A stretch of DNA of 64,000 nt, taken from contig CAVTFQ010000007.1 in NCBI GenBank assembly GCA_963734055.1, positions 186,001-250,000 of the forward strand, read 5' to 3'. Below, in pieces: positions 43,448 through 52,210 of this stretch. Under the pieces are notes generated by a model that ran no database searches, had not been told where the DNA came from, and saw nothing but the letters and a program-made list of their open reading frames with translations. This DNA comes from CAIWHR01 sp963734055 (lineage in GTDB: Bacteria > Pseudomonadota > Gammaproteobacteria > Burkholderiales > Casimicrobiaceae). How positions within the stretch are numbered: position 1 is the stretch's first letter; each line of letters starts with the position of its first letter. The position numbers and the translations under genes were made by a program.

Positions 43448-43557
43448 GGCGGCGGGCAAGATAGGTATGATTGTACGGCGCCGACGCCGAATCCCCGGAT
43501 GACGCCGTGCCCGGGCGCCGGGCGCAGCCCTATCCCATCGAAGCCACGGGAGGACCC

Positions 43558-44535
43558 ATGAAGCCGTCGCGTTGCTGCTGCCTGGCCCTGCTCGCCCTCG
43601 CAACGTTCGCATTCGGCAGCGGCGCGTTCGCGCAGCCGTACCCGAACCGGACGGTCCGCCTGATCGTGGCGGACGCTCCCGGTGGCGCGCCGGACCAGCT
43701 CGCACGTCTGCTTGCGGAGAAGCTTTCCGACGGCCTCGGCCAGCCGGTCATCGTCGACAACCGCGCCGGCGCAGGCGGCGTGCTGGGTGCCGAGATTGCC
43801 GCCAAGTCGCCGGCCGACGGCTACACGCTGCTGCTGACCACGACGGCGATCTACGCGATCCTGCCCAATCTCCGGAAGGACCTCCCGTACGATGCGACGA
43901 AGAGCTTCCTGCCCATTTCGCGCATTGCGACGGCATCGAACGTCCTCGTCGTCAACGTCGACGTGCCGGCCAAGTCGGTGGCCGAGCTCGTCCAGCTCGC
44001 GAAGGACAAGCCCGGCGTGCTCAACTACGCTTCGGCCGGCGTCGGCACTCCGGCCCACCTCGCCGGCGAGATGCTCAACCTGCTGGCCGGCATCAAGGTA
44101 ACGCACGTCCCCTACAAGGGTGCCGCGCCCGCGCTGCTCGACGTGATCGCGGGCAACGTGCAGTACATCATCACCTCGCCCATCGCGGCCGGCGCGCACA
44201 TGAACAGCGGCCGTGTCCGCGCACTCGCGACGACCGGTGCGGAACGCAATCCGATCCTGCCCGACCTGCCGACCATCGGCAGCACCGTACCGGGCTACGA
44301 GATCTCGCAGACGTGGGGTATCGTGGCGCCCGCCGGCACGCCGCCGGAAATCGTCGCGCGACTTTCAGACGAGATCGTCAAGGCGATGAGCCTGCCGGAG
44401 GTCAAGGAGCGCGTGCTGAAGACAGGCGCCGTGCCCGTCGGCGATCGGCCCGCCGATTTCGCGGCGTTCATGGCGAACGAGCGACAGCAGCTGGGCAACG
44501 TGATCTCCCGGTCCGGAATCGTGCTGAAGGACTGA
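43558..44535 (+). CDS. Tripartite tricarboxylate transporter (Bug-type) binding protein
   Basis: The 325-residue protein is exported (signal peptide ending at GAFAQ). The Bug signature regions are RTVRLIVADAPGGAPDQLAR, GQPVIVDNRAGAGGVLGAE, HVPYKGAAPALLDVIAGNVQ and GIVAPAGTPPEIVARL. Such receptors bind small carboxylates in the periplasm; many have no local membrane partner, as here, where no tctA/tctB is present. GGGAGGA before the ATG supports the start. It converges on the SRAP gene. The ligand cannot be inferred. Confidence 0.9.
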   Translation: MKPSRCCCLALLALATFAFGSGAFAQPYPNRTVRLIVADAPGGAPDQLARLLAEKLSDGLGQPVIVDNRAGAGGVLGAEIAAKSPADGYTLLLTTTAIYAILPNLRKDLPYDATKSFLPISRIATASNVLVVNVDVPAKSVAELVQLAKDKPGVLNYASAGVGTPAHLAGEMLNLLAGIKVTHVPYKGAAPALLDVIAGNVQYIITSPIAAGAHMNSGRVRALATTGAERNPILPDLPTIGSTVPGYEISQTWGIVAPAGTPPEIVARLSDEIVKAMSLPEVKERVLKTGAVPVGDRPADFAAFMANERQQLGNVISRSGIVLKD

Positions 44536-44572
44536 ACGCGGGGCCCTGCGATCGGTCGCGCCGGCAACCGCG

Positions 44573-45310
44573 TCAGAACAGCTCCTCCTGCTCGGGGATG
44601 TGGGGCGGCGGCTCGTGCTCGGCGTCGCCCTCGGCCTCGCCCGCGATCGGCTCGGTGCGCTCGATCAGCTTCGCGTCGTCGTGCCTCACGCTGTTGACGC
44701 GCGGCGAGATCGGGTAATACGCCATTTCCTTCGACGGATACGGCGCGACCAGGTCGGCGACCTCGGCATGCGCGGGGTCGAGCCAGCGTTCGTAGTCGCG
44801 GGGGCCGACGATCATCGGCATGCGGTCGTGCACCGGGCGCAGGAGGTCGTTGGCCGCCGTCGTCACGATCGTGCACGTGTCGACGATCTCGCCGTCCGGC
44901 GACAGCCAGCGCTCGAAGAGACCGCCGAGCGCGAACAGCGAGCCGTCCTTCATGCCGATGTGCAGCGGCTGCTTGCGCTCGCCGCCGATCGCCGCCCACT
45001 CGTAGAAGCCGTCGGCCGGAAGCAGGCAGCGGTGCTTGCGATACGCGATCCGGAACGACTGCTTTTCCGCGATCGTCTCGCCGCGGGCGTTGATCATTTT
45101 GTTGCCGATCGACCGGTCCTTCGCCCAGCGCGGCACGAGGCCCCAACGCACGCGGACGAGCTCGCGCCGGCCTTCGGGGCCGATGCGCACGATCGGCACG
45201 TCGGTCATCGGCGCGATGTTGTAGCGCGCGTGCAGGTCCGGCGGATGCGCGAGGCCGAACGCGAGCGCGATCGCCGCGGGGTTTGTATGCAGCTCGTAGC
45301 GTCCGCACAT
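44573..45310 (-). CDS. SRAP-family (HMCES/YedK) abasic-site DNA-protein crosslink protein
   Basis: The 245-residue protein belongs to the SOS response-associated peptidase family, which crosslinks abasic sites in single-stranded DNA through the Cys at position 2. It shows MCGRYEL, YNIAPMTDVPIV, WGLVPRWAKD, NARGETI, CLLPADGFYEWAA (active-site Glu) and HDRMPMIV (His). The C-terminal tail is acidic. The start ATG 45310 is fixed by the required Cys2. It is two bases downstream of an EcsC-like gene and probably cotranscribed with it. Confidence 0.92.
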   Translation of the reverse strand: MCGRYELHTNPAAIALAFGLAHPPDLHARYNIAPMTDVPIVRIGPEGRRELVRVRWGLVPRWAKDRSIGNKMINARGETIAEKQSFRIAYRKHRCLLPADGFYEWAAIGGERKQPLHIGMKDGSLFALGGLFERWLSPDGEIVDTCTIVTTAANDLLRPVHDRMPMIVGPRDYERWLDPAHAEVADLVAPYPSKEMAYYPISPRVNSVRHDDAKLIERTEPIAGEAEGDAEHEPPPHIPEQEELF

Positions 45311-45312
45311 GA

Positions 45313-45921
45313 TCAGCTGGTCGCCGCGGGCGCCTCGAGCAGCCGCCGCGCCGACTTCGCGACCTGCAGCGTGTCCCAGTACGCATAGGCGCCGACTGCC
45401 GCGGCGCCGGCGATCGGCACCCAGCGGCTCGCGGCCACGCCGGCCACGCGCCGCGTGATCGACACACCGAGGGTCTGGAGCAATCCGGCGAGCGCGCTCG
45501 CGGAGAGCTGCTGGACGATGGCGCGCTGCCCCGCGCGGACGACGACGTCGCGCGCCACCTGGCTCGCCATGTGCCGGAAGAGGCAGTAGAGCATGTGCGA
45601 GCGCGTGAGCTCGGCTTCGCGGCCGTGCAGCGCGAAGATGTCGGAGACCATCTGCCGCTGCACCTTCCAGATGAGGTAGAGATCGGGAAGGACGGTCAGC
45701 ATCCCGAGCGGCCCGGGCGGCAGCGCGAGCGAACCCGAGAGCACCGCCGCCTTCTGCGCGGCTTCGCGCGCGACGCGCTCGGCCGCCCGCGCCGCGTCCG
45801 ACGCCCGCTCGGTGCGCGGCGGCGGCACGTCGGCGATGACGCGCTCGATCACGCCCTCGACCTCCGCGCCGGGCGCGGCGGCCGCCACGGCGACGGGCCA
45901 CTGGGGAATCGACGGGTTCAC
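45313..45921 (-). CDS. EcsC-like protein of unknown function
   Basis: The 202-residue protein has a disordered N-terminal 75 residues. An EcsC-type helical core follows: LPDLYLIWKVQRQMVSDIFA, HMLYCLFRHMASQVARDVVV and a C-terminal helical segment with WVPIAGAAAVGAYAYWDTLQ. EcsC family proteins may be membrane-associated; their role is unknown. Its stop is two bases from the SRAP start. Confidence 0.7.
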   Translation of the reverse strand: MNPSIPQWPVAVAAAAPGAEVEGVIERVIADVPPPRTERASDAARAAERVAREAAQKAAVLSGSLALPPGPLGMLTVLPDLYLIWKVQRQMVSDIFALHGREAELTRSHMLYCLFRHMASQVARDVVVRAGQRAIVQQLSASALAGLLQTLGVSITRRVAGVAASRWVPIAGAAAVGAYAYWDTLQVAKSARRLLEAPAATS

Positions 45922-46013
45922 GGTGGGATATCGCGAGCGTTCGGAGTCAGCTTAGCCTCGCGCGCCTGTGGTGTCGACCGCGGCGCCTGCGCGAGGGCCG
46001 CTAGAATGTCGGG

Positions 46014-46553
46014 GTGAATCGTGCCGGGACAATACGCGTCTTCGGGTTCGCGGGGTGGTCGGGAAGCGGGAAGACGACGCTGATCGAGCAGATCCTGCCC
46101 CGGCTCATTGCGGCTGGCCACCGGGTGTCGCTCGTCAAGCACGCCCACCACAGCTTCGACGTCGATCAGCCCGGGAAGGACTCCTACCGGCAACGGCAGG
46201 CCGGCTGTCAGGAAGTCCTCGTGACCTCCGGCAACCGGTGGGCGCTGATGCACGAGTTGCGGGGCCGCGCCGAGTTGTCGCTGGACGACGCGCTCGCGCG
46301 ACTTTCGCCCTGCGACATTGCGCTGGTGGAGGGCTTCAAGTCCGCGCCCATTCCCAAGCTCGAGGTCTGGCGCGCCGAGGTCGGCAAGCCGCTGCTCCAT
46401 CCGCAGGATCCGAACATCATCGCGATTGCGACTGACGCGTCCGGGAGGCTTCCTGCGGACGCCGGGCGGCTGACGGTGCTGAGCCTCACCGACTATGGCG
46501 CCGTAGCAACGTTCGTCGCCCGAAACGCGCGCGTCTGGCGGCCGGTCGATTGA
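46014..46553 (+). CDS. mobB: Molybdopterin-guanine dinucleotide biosynthesis protein B
   Basis: The 179-residue P-loop GTPase has GFAGWSGSGKTTLIEQILPR, then SLVKHAHHSFDVDQPGKDS and IALVEGFKS, which are MobB hallmarks. It assists MobA in making the bis-MGD cofactor for molybdoenzymes. The start is GTG 46014. In related genomes moeA and moaD/moaE follow directly; here an outer membrane protein gene lies between. No molybdoenzyme is visible in the window. Confidence 0.9.
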   Translation: MNRAGTIRVFGFAGWSGSGKTTLIEQILPRLIAAGHRVSLVKHAHHSFDVDQPGKDSYRQRQAGCQEVLVTSGNRWALMHELRGRAELSLDDALARLSPCDIALVEGFKSAPIPKLEVWRAEVGKPLLHPQDPNIIAIATDASGRLPADAGRLTVLSLTDYGAVATFVARNARVWRPVD

Positions 46554-46708
46554 CTTGTCCCCACTCGACGCGTAACTTGAAACTGATCGCTCGAATTCGC
46601 TGCCCAACCGGCGGGAGAGGGGCGGGGAATACGGGTATCAGCGCCGAATCCGCGCCGCCTCTGCCCAGCCCGGTTCGTCGCGCAGTCGAGCGGCCAGGTG
46701 CGTTGTTC

Positions 46709-47389
46709 ATGAAAATTCAATCGATTGCATCGCTTATCTCGATTTCGCTTGCATTTGGGCTCGTAACCCAAGCGCCGGCGGCGGATCGGGGCGGTGCAAA
46801 CGATGGCTTTTACGGCGGCGTCTCGGTCCGGGACAACGCGTCCAGCGGCGTCGGAATCAGTTTCGGTTCGAGCGCGGGCGCGATCGGACTCAACCGGTAT
46901 CCTACCGCCGTCGGCGACGAAACGGCGACGCGTTCGCTGGCGTTCGGCGGCTACCGCTGGCATAACGATCTCGCGGTTGAGGCGTCCGTCAGCTCGCTCG
47001 ATCAGTACGCGCTGCGCCCGCTCGATCCCGCCAACGCGCGGCGGGGGATCGGACTGCGGTTCGGCGCGGGTGCCGGCGACATCGCGAGCCGCAGCGTCAA
47101 CGTCGACGTCTTCACGAGCTGGACCTTCTACAAGTCGATGGCGCTGTACGGTCGCCTCGGATACGCGCAGACCGAAGGTGCGCTGCTCGCCGGGACGGCG
47201 CCCCTGTCGGTCGTCACCAATCACGGACTGCGCGACGGGATGAATTACGGCGTCGGCCTCCGCTACGACATGAACTCGGCGCTGGGGCTGCGCCTCGAGT
47301 ACAGCCGCTTCGGCCGCTTCGCGGGCGAGTTTGGCACGAGCCTTCCGGAATCCGACCAGGTCACGCTGGGCGTCCAGTTCCGGTTCTGA
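46709..47389 (+). CDS. Outer membrane beta-barrel protein
   Basis: The 226-residue product has a signal peptide (MKIQSIASLISISLAFGLVT, cleaved near APA-AD). It continues with alternating amphipathic strands (GFYGGVSVRDN, RSLAFGGYRWHND, MALYGRLGYAQTEG, YGVGLRYDMNSALGLRLEY) and a terminal Phe (VTLGVQFRF). It is a small 8-stranded porin/OmpA-barrel-like protein. The start ATG 46709 fits the signal peptide; the frame upstream is not signal-like. Its placement between mobB and moaD breaks up a molybdopterin gene group. Confidence 0.8.
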   Translation: MKIQSIASLISISLAFGLVTQAPAADRGGANDGFYGGVSVRDNASSGVGISFGSSAGAIGLNRYPTAVGDETATRSLAFGGYRWHNDLAVEASVSSLDQYALRPLDPANARRGIGLRFGAGAGDIASRSVNVDVFTSWTFYKSMALYGRLGYAQTEGALLAGTAPLSVVTNHGLRDGMNYGVGLRYDMNSALGLRLEYSRFGRFAGEFGTSLPESDQVTLGVQFRF

Positions 47390-47450
47390 TCCGGACGCCG
47401 GACTTTGCGGTGTCCTCTCACCGGCGCTTGCGACCGGTGCCGATCCAACG

Positions 47451-47726
47451 ATGCGCGACGCACCCTCCGAGACCCTGACGCTCGTCTACCTCGCGCGCTT
47501 GCGCGACGCATTCGGAACGTCGACCGAGCGCGTGCGCCTGCCGGCCGGAATCGCGACCGCCGGCGATCTGCGCTCGTGGCTCGCCGCGCGCGGCGGCGTG
47601 TGGGCGGCCGAGCTCGCGCCGGGGCGCGCGGTGCGCATGGCCGTCAATCACGACATGGCGCAGCCGGGCACGGCCGTGCGGCCCGGCGACGAAGTCGCGC
47701 TCTTCCCCCCCGTCACCGGCGGATGA
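47451..47726 (+). CDS. moaD: Molybdopterin synthase small subunit MoaD
   Basis: The 91-residue ubiquitin-fold protein ends in the obligate Gly-Gly (FPPVTGG), which carries the thiocarboxylate sulfur. It shows TLVYLARLRDAFGTS and MAVNHDMAQPG with GDEVALFPP. The stop overlaps the MoaE start as ATGA. Together they convert precursor Z to molybdopterin. Confidence 0.92.
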   Translation: MRDAPSETLTLVYLARLRDAFGTSTERVRLPAGIATAGDLRSWLAARGGVWAAELAPGRAVRMAVNHDMAQPGTAVRPGDEVALFPPVTGG

Positions 47727-48193
47727 CCGTCCGCGTTCAGACCGCCGATTTCGATGTCGCGCGCGAGCTCGCCGAGCTGCGCGCCGGCGACCCCAAGGTG
47801 GGCGCCGTTGCGGCATTCATCGGCACGGTCCGCGACGTCAACGACGGAAGTTCGGTCGCAGGACTCACGCTCGAACACTACCCCGGCATGACCGAGAAGG
47901 CGCTCGCCGCGATCGTAGACGAGGCGAAGGCGCGGTGGGACATCCTGGACGCGCTCGTCGTCCATCGCGTCGGGCCGCTCGCGTCCTCCGACCAGATCGT
48001 GCTCGTCGGCGTGACGAGCGCGCATCGCGGCGAGGCGTTCGCCGCGTGCGAATTCATCATGGATTACCTGAAGACGCGCGCGCCGTTCTGGAAGAAGGAG
48101 GCGACGCCCGACGGGACGCGGTGGGTCGAGGCGCGCGCCAGCGACGACGACGCGGCCGCGCGCTGGAGCCCTGCGCCGGAATCGGGCGCGTGA
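47723..48193 (+). CDS. moaE: Molybdopterin synthase large subunit MoaE
   Basis: The 156-residue protein has the MoaE landmarks AVAAFIGTVRDVNDG, LEHYPGMTEKALA, VVHRVGPLASSD and FIMDYLKTRAPFWKKE, the last with the active-site lysines. It joins MoaD to form the molybdopterin synthase heterotetramer. Its TGA overlaps the next start as GTGA, an unexpected coupling to a sugar-acid kinase gene. Confidence 0.92.
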   Translation: MTVRVQTADFDVARELAELRAGDPKVGAVAAFIGTVRDVNDGSSVAGLTLEHYPGMTEKALAAIVDEAKARWDILDALVVHRVGPLASSDQIVLVGVTSAHRGEAFAACEFIMDYLKTRAPFWKKEATPDGTRWVEARASDDDAAARWSPAPESGA

Positions 48194-49110
48194 GCGGCGC
48201 GCCGGTCGCGCTGATCGGCATCGACTGGGGGACGACCTCGGCCCGCGCCTATCGCCTCGACGGTCGCGGCGAGGCGCTGGGTGTCCGGACGGGGCCGCTC
48301 GGCATCCAGCAGGTCAGCGGCCCCTATCCCGATGCGCTCGCCGCACTGCTCGGCGACTGGGCGAGCGAAGCGGTGCCACGGCTCGCCTGCGGCATGATCG
48401 GCAGCCGTCAGGGCTGGGTCGAGGCGCCCTACGTGGCGTGTCCGGGAAGCCTCGACGCGCTGGCGCGCGGGATCGTGCGGTCCGAAGGCGGCGCGCTCTC
48501 GATCGTGCCCGGCCTCAGCTGCCGCCATGCGGACGGCGTGCCCGACGTGATGCGCGGCGAGGAGACGCAGATCGCGGGCGCACTGCGCGACGACGCAGGC
48601 CCGACCCTCGCCATCCTTCCGGGTACTCACAGCAAGTGGGCGCTCGTGCGAACAGGGACGATCGTCGCGTTCACGACGCACATGACCGGCGAAGTCTTCG
48701 CGGTGTTGCGCGATCACAGCATTCTCGGGCGCATGCTCGCGTCGGCTGAGGCAGGTTTCGCCGCGGAGGCCTTCGCGCGCGGCGTCCGCCGCGGCCACGA
48801 GCGCAGCGGCGAAATCCTGCACCTGCTCTTCGGCGTCCGCACGATGTCGCTGCAGGACGACCTCGCCCCGCAGCAGGCGGGCGACTATCTGTCCGGCCTC
48901 CTGATCGGCAGCGAAATTGCGGCCGGCCGGTCGTGGGCGGCGAGCGAGGGTGTGCCTCTCGACTCCGCGGTCCTGATCGGAAGCGGCGCGCTGTGCGCAC
49001 GTTACGCGGCGGCATTGCGCACAACCGGCGTCGAGGCCAGCCTCGCGCCGGAGGACGCTGCCGCGCGGGGACTCTGGCGGATCGCGCGGGCGGCCGCCAT
49101 CGTGCGCTAG
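48190..49110 (+). CDS. dgoK: 2-dehydro-3-deoxygalactonokinase
   Basis: The 306-residue kinase phosphorylates 2-keto-3-deoxygalactonate in the De Ley-Doudoroff pathway. It has GIDWGTTSARAYRLDG at the N-terminus, LACGMIGSRQGWVEAPYV, DVMRGEETQIAG, LPGTHSKWALV and LLIGSEIAAG, all typical of DgoK. GTG 48190 overlaps the moaE stop. It is followed 35 bases later by a PfkB-type 2-keto-3-deoxygluconate kinase, so this pair may handle KDG and KDGal from sugar acids. Confidence 0.9.
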   Translation: MSGAPVALIGIDWGTTSARAYRLDGRGEALGVRTGPLGIQQVSGPYPDALAALLGDWASEAVPRLACGMIGSRQGWVEAPYVACPGSLDALARGIVRSEGGALSIVPGLSCRHADGVPDVMRGEETQIAGALRDDAGPTLAILPGTHSKWALVRTGTIVAFTTHMTGEVFAVLRDHSILGRMLASAEAGFAAEAFARGVRRGHERSGEILHLLFGVRTMSLQDDLAPQQAGDYLSGLLIGSEIAAGRSWAASEGVPLDSAVLIGSGALCARYAAALRTTGVEASLAPEDAAARGLWRIARAAAIVR

Positions 49111-49145
49111 CGACGTTCCGTGCAGGCGCGCGTTACACTTCGGCC

Positions 49146-50111
49146 ATGATCCTGCGCGATCCCGGACGCCCCGCGATCGTCGCGCTCGGCGAGCCGATGG
49201 TCGAGTTCAACCAGGCCCGCGCCGACGCGCCGGCAGCGTATCTGCGCGGCTTCGGCGGCGACACCTCGAACATGGCGATTGCCGCGGCGCGGCTTGCCGA
49301 CGGCGCCGGACGCGTCGGCTACGTCACGCGGGTCGGCGACGACGCGTTCGGCCGGATGCTCACCGAGCTGTGGGGCCTCGAAGGCGTCGACACGCGCGGT
49401 GTCGCGGTCGATTCCGTCGCGCCCACCGGCGTCTACTTCGTTACGCACGGCCCGCGCGGCCACGAGTTCTCGTACCTGCGCGCGGGCTCGGCCGCATCGA
49501 GGATGATGCCCGATGCGCTGCCGCGCGAGGTGATCGCCGGTGCCTCGATCCTGCACGTGTCGGGGATCAGCCAGGCGATCAGTTCAACGGCGTGCGACAC
49601 GGTGTTCGCAGCGATCGAGATCGCCGAGGCGAGCGGCGCCCGCATCTCCTACGATCCGAACCTTCGGCCCAAGCTGTGGCCGCTCGCCCGGGCGCGGGCG
49701 GTGATTATGGCGACGATCGCGCTGTGCGACTGGTTCCTGCCGAGCCTCGACGAGGCGCGCACGCTTTCGGGCTACGACGAGGCCGAAGCGATCGTCGATT
49801 GGTGTCACGCGCTCGGCGCGCCGGTCGTTGCGCTCAAGTGCGGCGAGCGCGGAGTCGTCGTGTCCGATGGACGTAACACGGAGACGATCCCGGGCCATCG
49901 CGTCACTTGCGTCGATGCAACCGGCGCGGGCGACTGCTTCGACGGCGCGTTTGCCGCGCGCTCGCACGCGGGCGATTCGCCGTTCGACGCAGCGCGATAC
50001 GCCAATGCCGCGGCCGCGCTCGCGACGACGGGTTTCGGTGCCGTTGCGCCGCTGCCGCGCGATGCGGCCGTGCGTGCGCTGCTCACCGGCGGCGCGATGA
50101 CGTTGGCATAG
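49146..50111 (+). CDS. kdgK: PfkB-family 2-dehydro-3-deoxygluconokinase
   Basis: The 321-residue ribokinase-fold enzyme phosphorylates KDG. It has ALGEPMVEFNQA, GGDTSNMAIAAARL, the RVGDDAFGRML step, and the C-terminal PfkB signature DATGAGDCFDGAFAA with the catalytic Asp. The phrase SYDPNLRPKLWPL is the usual KdgK substrate loop. Related sugars cannot be excluded. The dgoK neighbour supports a sugar-acid role. Confidence 0.85.
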   Translation: MILRDPGRPAIVALGEPMVEFNQARADAPAAYLRGFGGDTSNMAIAAARLADGAGRVGYVTRVGDDAFGRMLTELWGLEGVDTRGVAVDSVAPTGVYFVTHGPRGHEFSYLRAGSAASRMMPDALPREVIAGASILHVSGISQAISSTACDTVFAAIEIAEASGARISYDPNLRPKLWPLARARAVIMATIALCDWFLPSLDEARTLSGYDEAEAIVDWCHALGAPVVALKCGERGVVVSDGRNTETIPGHRVTCVDATGAGDCFDGAFAARSHAGDSPFDAARYANAAAALATTGFGAVAPLPRDAAVRALLTGGAMTLA

Positions 50112-50291
50112 CCGCTCGCGCGGCGCCGATCGCGCGATCCGCTCGTTTCGCAAAATCAACGAGATGCGAAAGCGCTGGCAATTGCAGGCGCGGAGGATAG
50201 AATTCGCGTCAACGCCGGGCAGGAGCAGGACTCGCCGGGGATGCCGGCGCGGCGATTCCGGTCGCCTCGTCGTGTGAGCGGGAGGATTACG

Positions 50292-50648
50292 ATGGCGGAG
50301 ACACCCGTCGCAAAGACGGTCCGGCACACGGTCGCCAAGGCGGTGCAGGAGATCGCGCCTCCGAAGACCGCGCGGCAGTCGCGTGCGGACAAGGCGGCCG
50401 AGGCGAACCCGCTTTCGAGAGCGGTTCGGCACCTCGAAGCGGGCGAGTGGCGGGCCGCGCATGCGCTCGTGCAGAAGGATGCGTCGGCGCTCGGCTGCTG
50501 GGCGCATGGCCTCGTGCACCTGATCGAGGGCGATCTCGAGAACGCGAAGTACTGGTACCGCCGGGCGCGGCGGCCGCTTCCGCATGGAAACACGGCGGCG
50601 GCGGAAATCGCCGCGCTCAAGGCGATGGTGCGTCAAGGGGCGCAGTGA
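50292..50648 (+). CDS. Small protein of unknown function, cotranscribed with a cupin
   Basis: The 118-residue protein has no family I can name. It has a basic N-terminal stretch (AKTVRHTVAKAVQEIAPPKT) and a helical C-terminal region (VRHLEAGEWRAAHALVQKDA, GLVHLIEGDLENAKYWYRRA) that looks like a tetratricopeptide-type hairpin. GGAGGA precedes ATG 50292 at good spacing. Its TGA overlaps the next start as GTGA. Confidence 0.75.
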   Translation: MAETPVAKTVRHTVAKAVQEIAPPKTARQSRADKAAEANPLSRAVRHLEAGEWRAAHALVQKDASALGCWAHGLVHLIEGDLENAKYWYRRARRPLPHGNTAAAEIAALKAMVRQGAQ

Positions 50649-51145
50649 ATCCATCACCGCCGCGCGTCGACGCGGCGCAGGGCATCCGTCCCGAAATCGC
50701 CGTCGACGCCGTTCCCGACGACGAGCGCATCTGGGTGCCGCAGGCACCCGACGTCTGGTTCCGTCCGCTGCTGCTCGATACGGTGCGCGGCGGCTGGTGC
50801 AACCTCCTGCGCGTGCGGAAATCGGGCGTGCTCCACCGGCACCGGCATCCGATGGCGGTCACGGGCTACGTCATCAAGGGGCGTTGGAAATATCTCGAGC
50901 ACGACTGGGTTGCCGAGGCGGGCAGCTTCGTCTACGAGCCGCCCGGCGAGACCCACACGCTGATCGTGCCGTCCGACTGCGACGAGATGATCACGTTCTT
51001 TTCGATCGGCGGCGCGATGATCTATCTCGACGAGTCCGACTGCGTGATCGGGTACGAGGATGTCTTCAGCAAGATCGCGATGTGCCGGCGGCACTACGCG
51101 GCGGTCGGACTCGGCGTCGGTTGCGTCGATGCCTTCGTGCGCTGA
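50645..51145 (+). CDS. Cupin of the 2,4'-dihydroxyacetophenone dioxygenase family
   Basis: The 166-residue protein is a small cupin. The metal motif is GVLHRHRHPMAVTGYVIKGR with its two histidines, followed by the second motif AGSFVYEPPGETHTLIVP with Glu/His. WFRPLLLDTVRGGWCNLLRV before it is typical of the DAD-type ring-cleavage cupins. The real substrate is unknown. It starts with GTG 50645 and is followed 12 bases later by a HAD protein. Confidence 0.8.
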   Translation: MNPSPPRVDAAQGIRPEIAVDAVPDDERIWVPQAPDVWFRPLLLDTVRGGWCNLLRVRKSGVLHRHRHPMAVTGYVIKGRWKYLEHDWVAEAGSFVYEPPGETHTLIVPSDCDEMITFFSIGGAMIYLDESDCVIGYEDVFSKIAMCRRHYAAVGLGVGCVDAFVR

Positions 51146-51157
51146 ATCGCGCCGGCG

Positions 51158-51628
51158 ATGATCGATCTCGAGATTCCGGGTTTCGGCCGGCTCGAGATCA
51201 CCGAACTCGTCTGCGACTACAACGGCACCCTTGCCGTGGACGGGGTCCTGCCGGCCGACGTAAGCGACCGCCTCCGGACGCTCGCTGGCGGGTTTCGCTG
51301 CCACGTGGTCACCGCCGACACGTTCGGCACGGCACGCGCGGCGGTTGCGGATCTCGACTGCCGCCTCGTGGTGCTGCCCGAGCGCGACCAGGCCGAGAGC
51401 AAGCGTCGCTACGTGGAATCGCTCGGCGCGCGACACGTCGCGGCCATCGGCAACGGCCGCAATGACAGGTTGATGCTCGCGACGGCGGCGCTCGGCGTCG
51501 GCGTCTGCGGCGGCGAGGGCATCGCCGCCGACGCGCTGCAGGCGTGCGCGATCGTCGTGCGCGACGTGCGCGACGCGCTCGACCTCCTCTCGAATCCGGC
51601 GCGGCTCACGGCGACGCTGCGCAGCTGA
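51158..51628 (+). CDS. HAD-superfamily soluble phosphatase-like protein
   Basis: The 156-residue protein resembles the soluble P-type ATPase-like HAD group. The nucleophile loop reads VCDYNGTLAVDG, so the usual second Asp of DxDGT is Asn. It continues with VVTADTFGTA and GNGRNDRLMLATAALGVGV, the latter with the metal-binding Asp. The Asn may alter or reduce phosphatase activity. The neighbouring cupin gene is probably in the same operon. Confidence 0.8.
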   Translation: MIDLEIPGFGRLEITELVCDYNGTLAVDGVLPADVSDRLRTLAGGFRCHVVTADTFGTARAAVADLDCRLVVLPERDQAESKRRYVESLGARHVAAIGNGRNDRLMLATAALGVGVCGGEGIAADALQACAIVVRDVRDALDLLSNPARLTATLRS

Positions 51629-51636
51629 TTCGTCCT

Positions 51637-52079
51637 TCAAGCACCGACTCGCGCCAGCAGCCCCAGGTAGCCGGCGGCGATGGCCAGCGTGGCGAGCGTC
51701 ACCGGGACGCCGATCCGGGCGTGGCGGCGCCAGTCGATCCGGATGCCGCGCCGGGCCGCGCTGTCGACGATGATGATGTTGGCGATGCTGCCCACGATCA
51801 GCAGATTGCCCGCCAGCGTGCTCGCGAGCGCCAGCACGGGGCCCGCGAGCGGATCGGTCGCGAGCGGGAGCAGCAGCACACCATGAACGAAAACAGCAGG
51901 ATGATCGTCGGCAGGTGAATCGCTTCGGCCGCTTCCTGGAGCGGCACCGCGTCGAAGGTGATGAGCGCGATCGCGCCCAGGAGCGCTATCCCGGTGCGGT
52001 CGAGCTGGAGGAACGGCAGCCCGCCGAGGAGCATTCCGGCATAGACGATCAGGAAGATGACGACGACGGTCGTGGTCAT
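51637..52079 (-). pseudogene. Deleted SLC13/ArsB-type anion transporter
   Basis: The first part (52079 to about 51885) reads TTTVVVIFLIVYAGMLLGGL and TIILLFSFMV, the first two membrane helices. It then meets, in another frame, LLLPLATDPLAGPVLALAST and GNLLIVGSIANIIIVDSAAR, the last helices of the same family. About 250 residues between them are missing. The junction is sharp near 51884. This is an internal deletion with frame loss, so the gene is dead. It is divergent from the fluoride riboswitch. Confidence 0.75.
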
Positions 52080-52174
52080 GGCGGCCCGTAATTCGCGGCC
52101 GATGTTAGAGCAAATTCGCAATCCGCATCCGGCGAGCGCCGACAGCGTTGCCCGCCCGCCGGGCGCGGCCGAGC

Positions 52175-52203
52175 TTGCGAGGCCTCGCGGGAATTCCTAT
52201 ACT
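52175..52203 (+). promoter_or_regulatory. Sigma-70 promoter of the fluoride-resistance operon
   Basis: TTGCGA at 52175-52180 and TATACT at 52198-52203 are separated by 17 bases. The expected start point, near 52210, is right at the first base of the riboswitch. The fit in strength and position makes this a likely promoter. Confidence 0.65.
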
Positions 52204-52210
52204 GCGTCCC

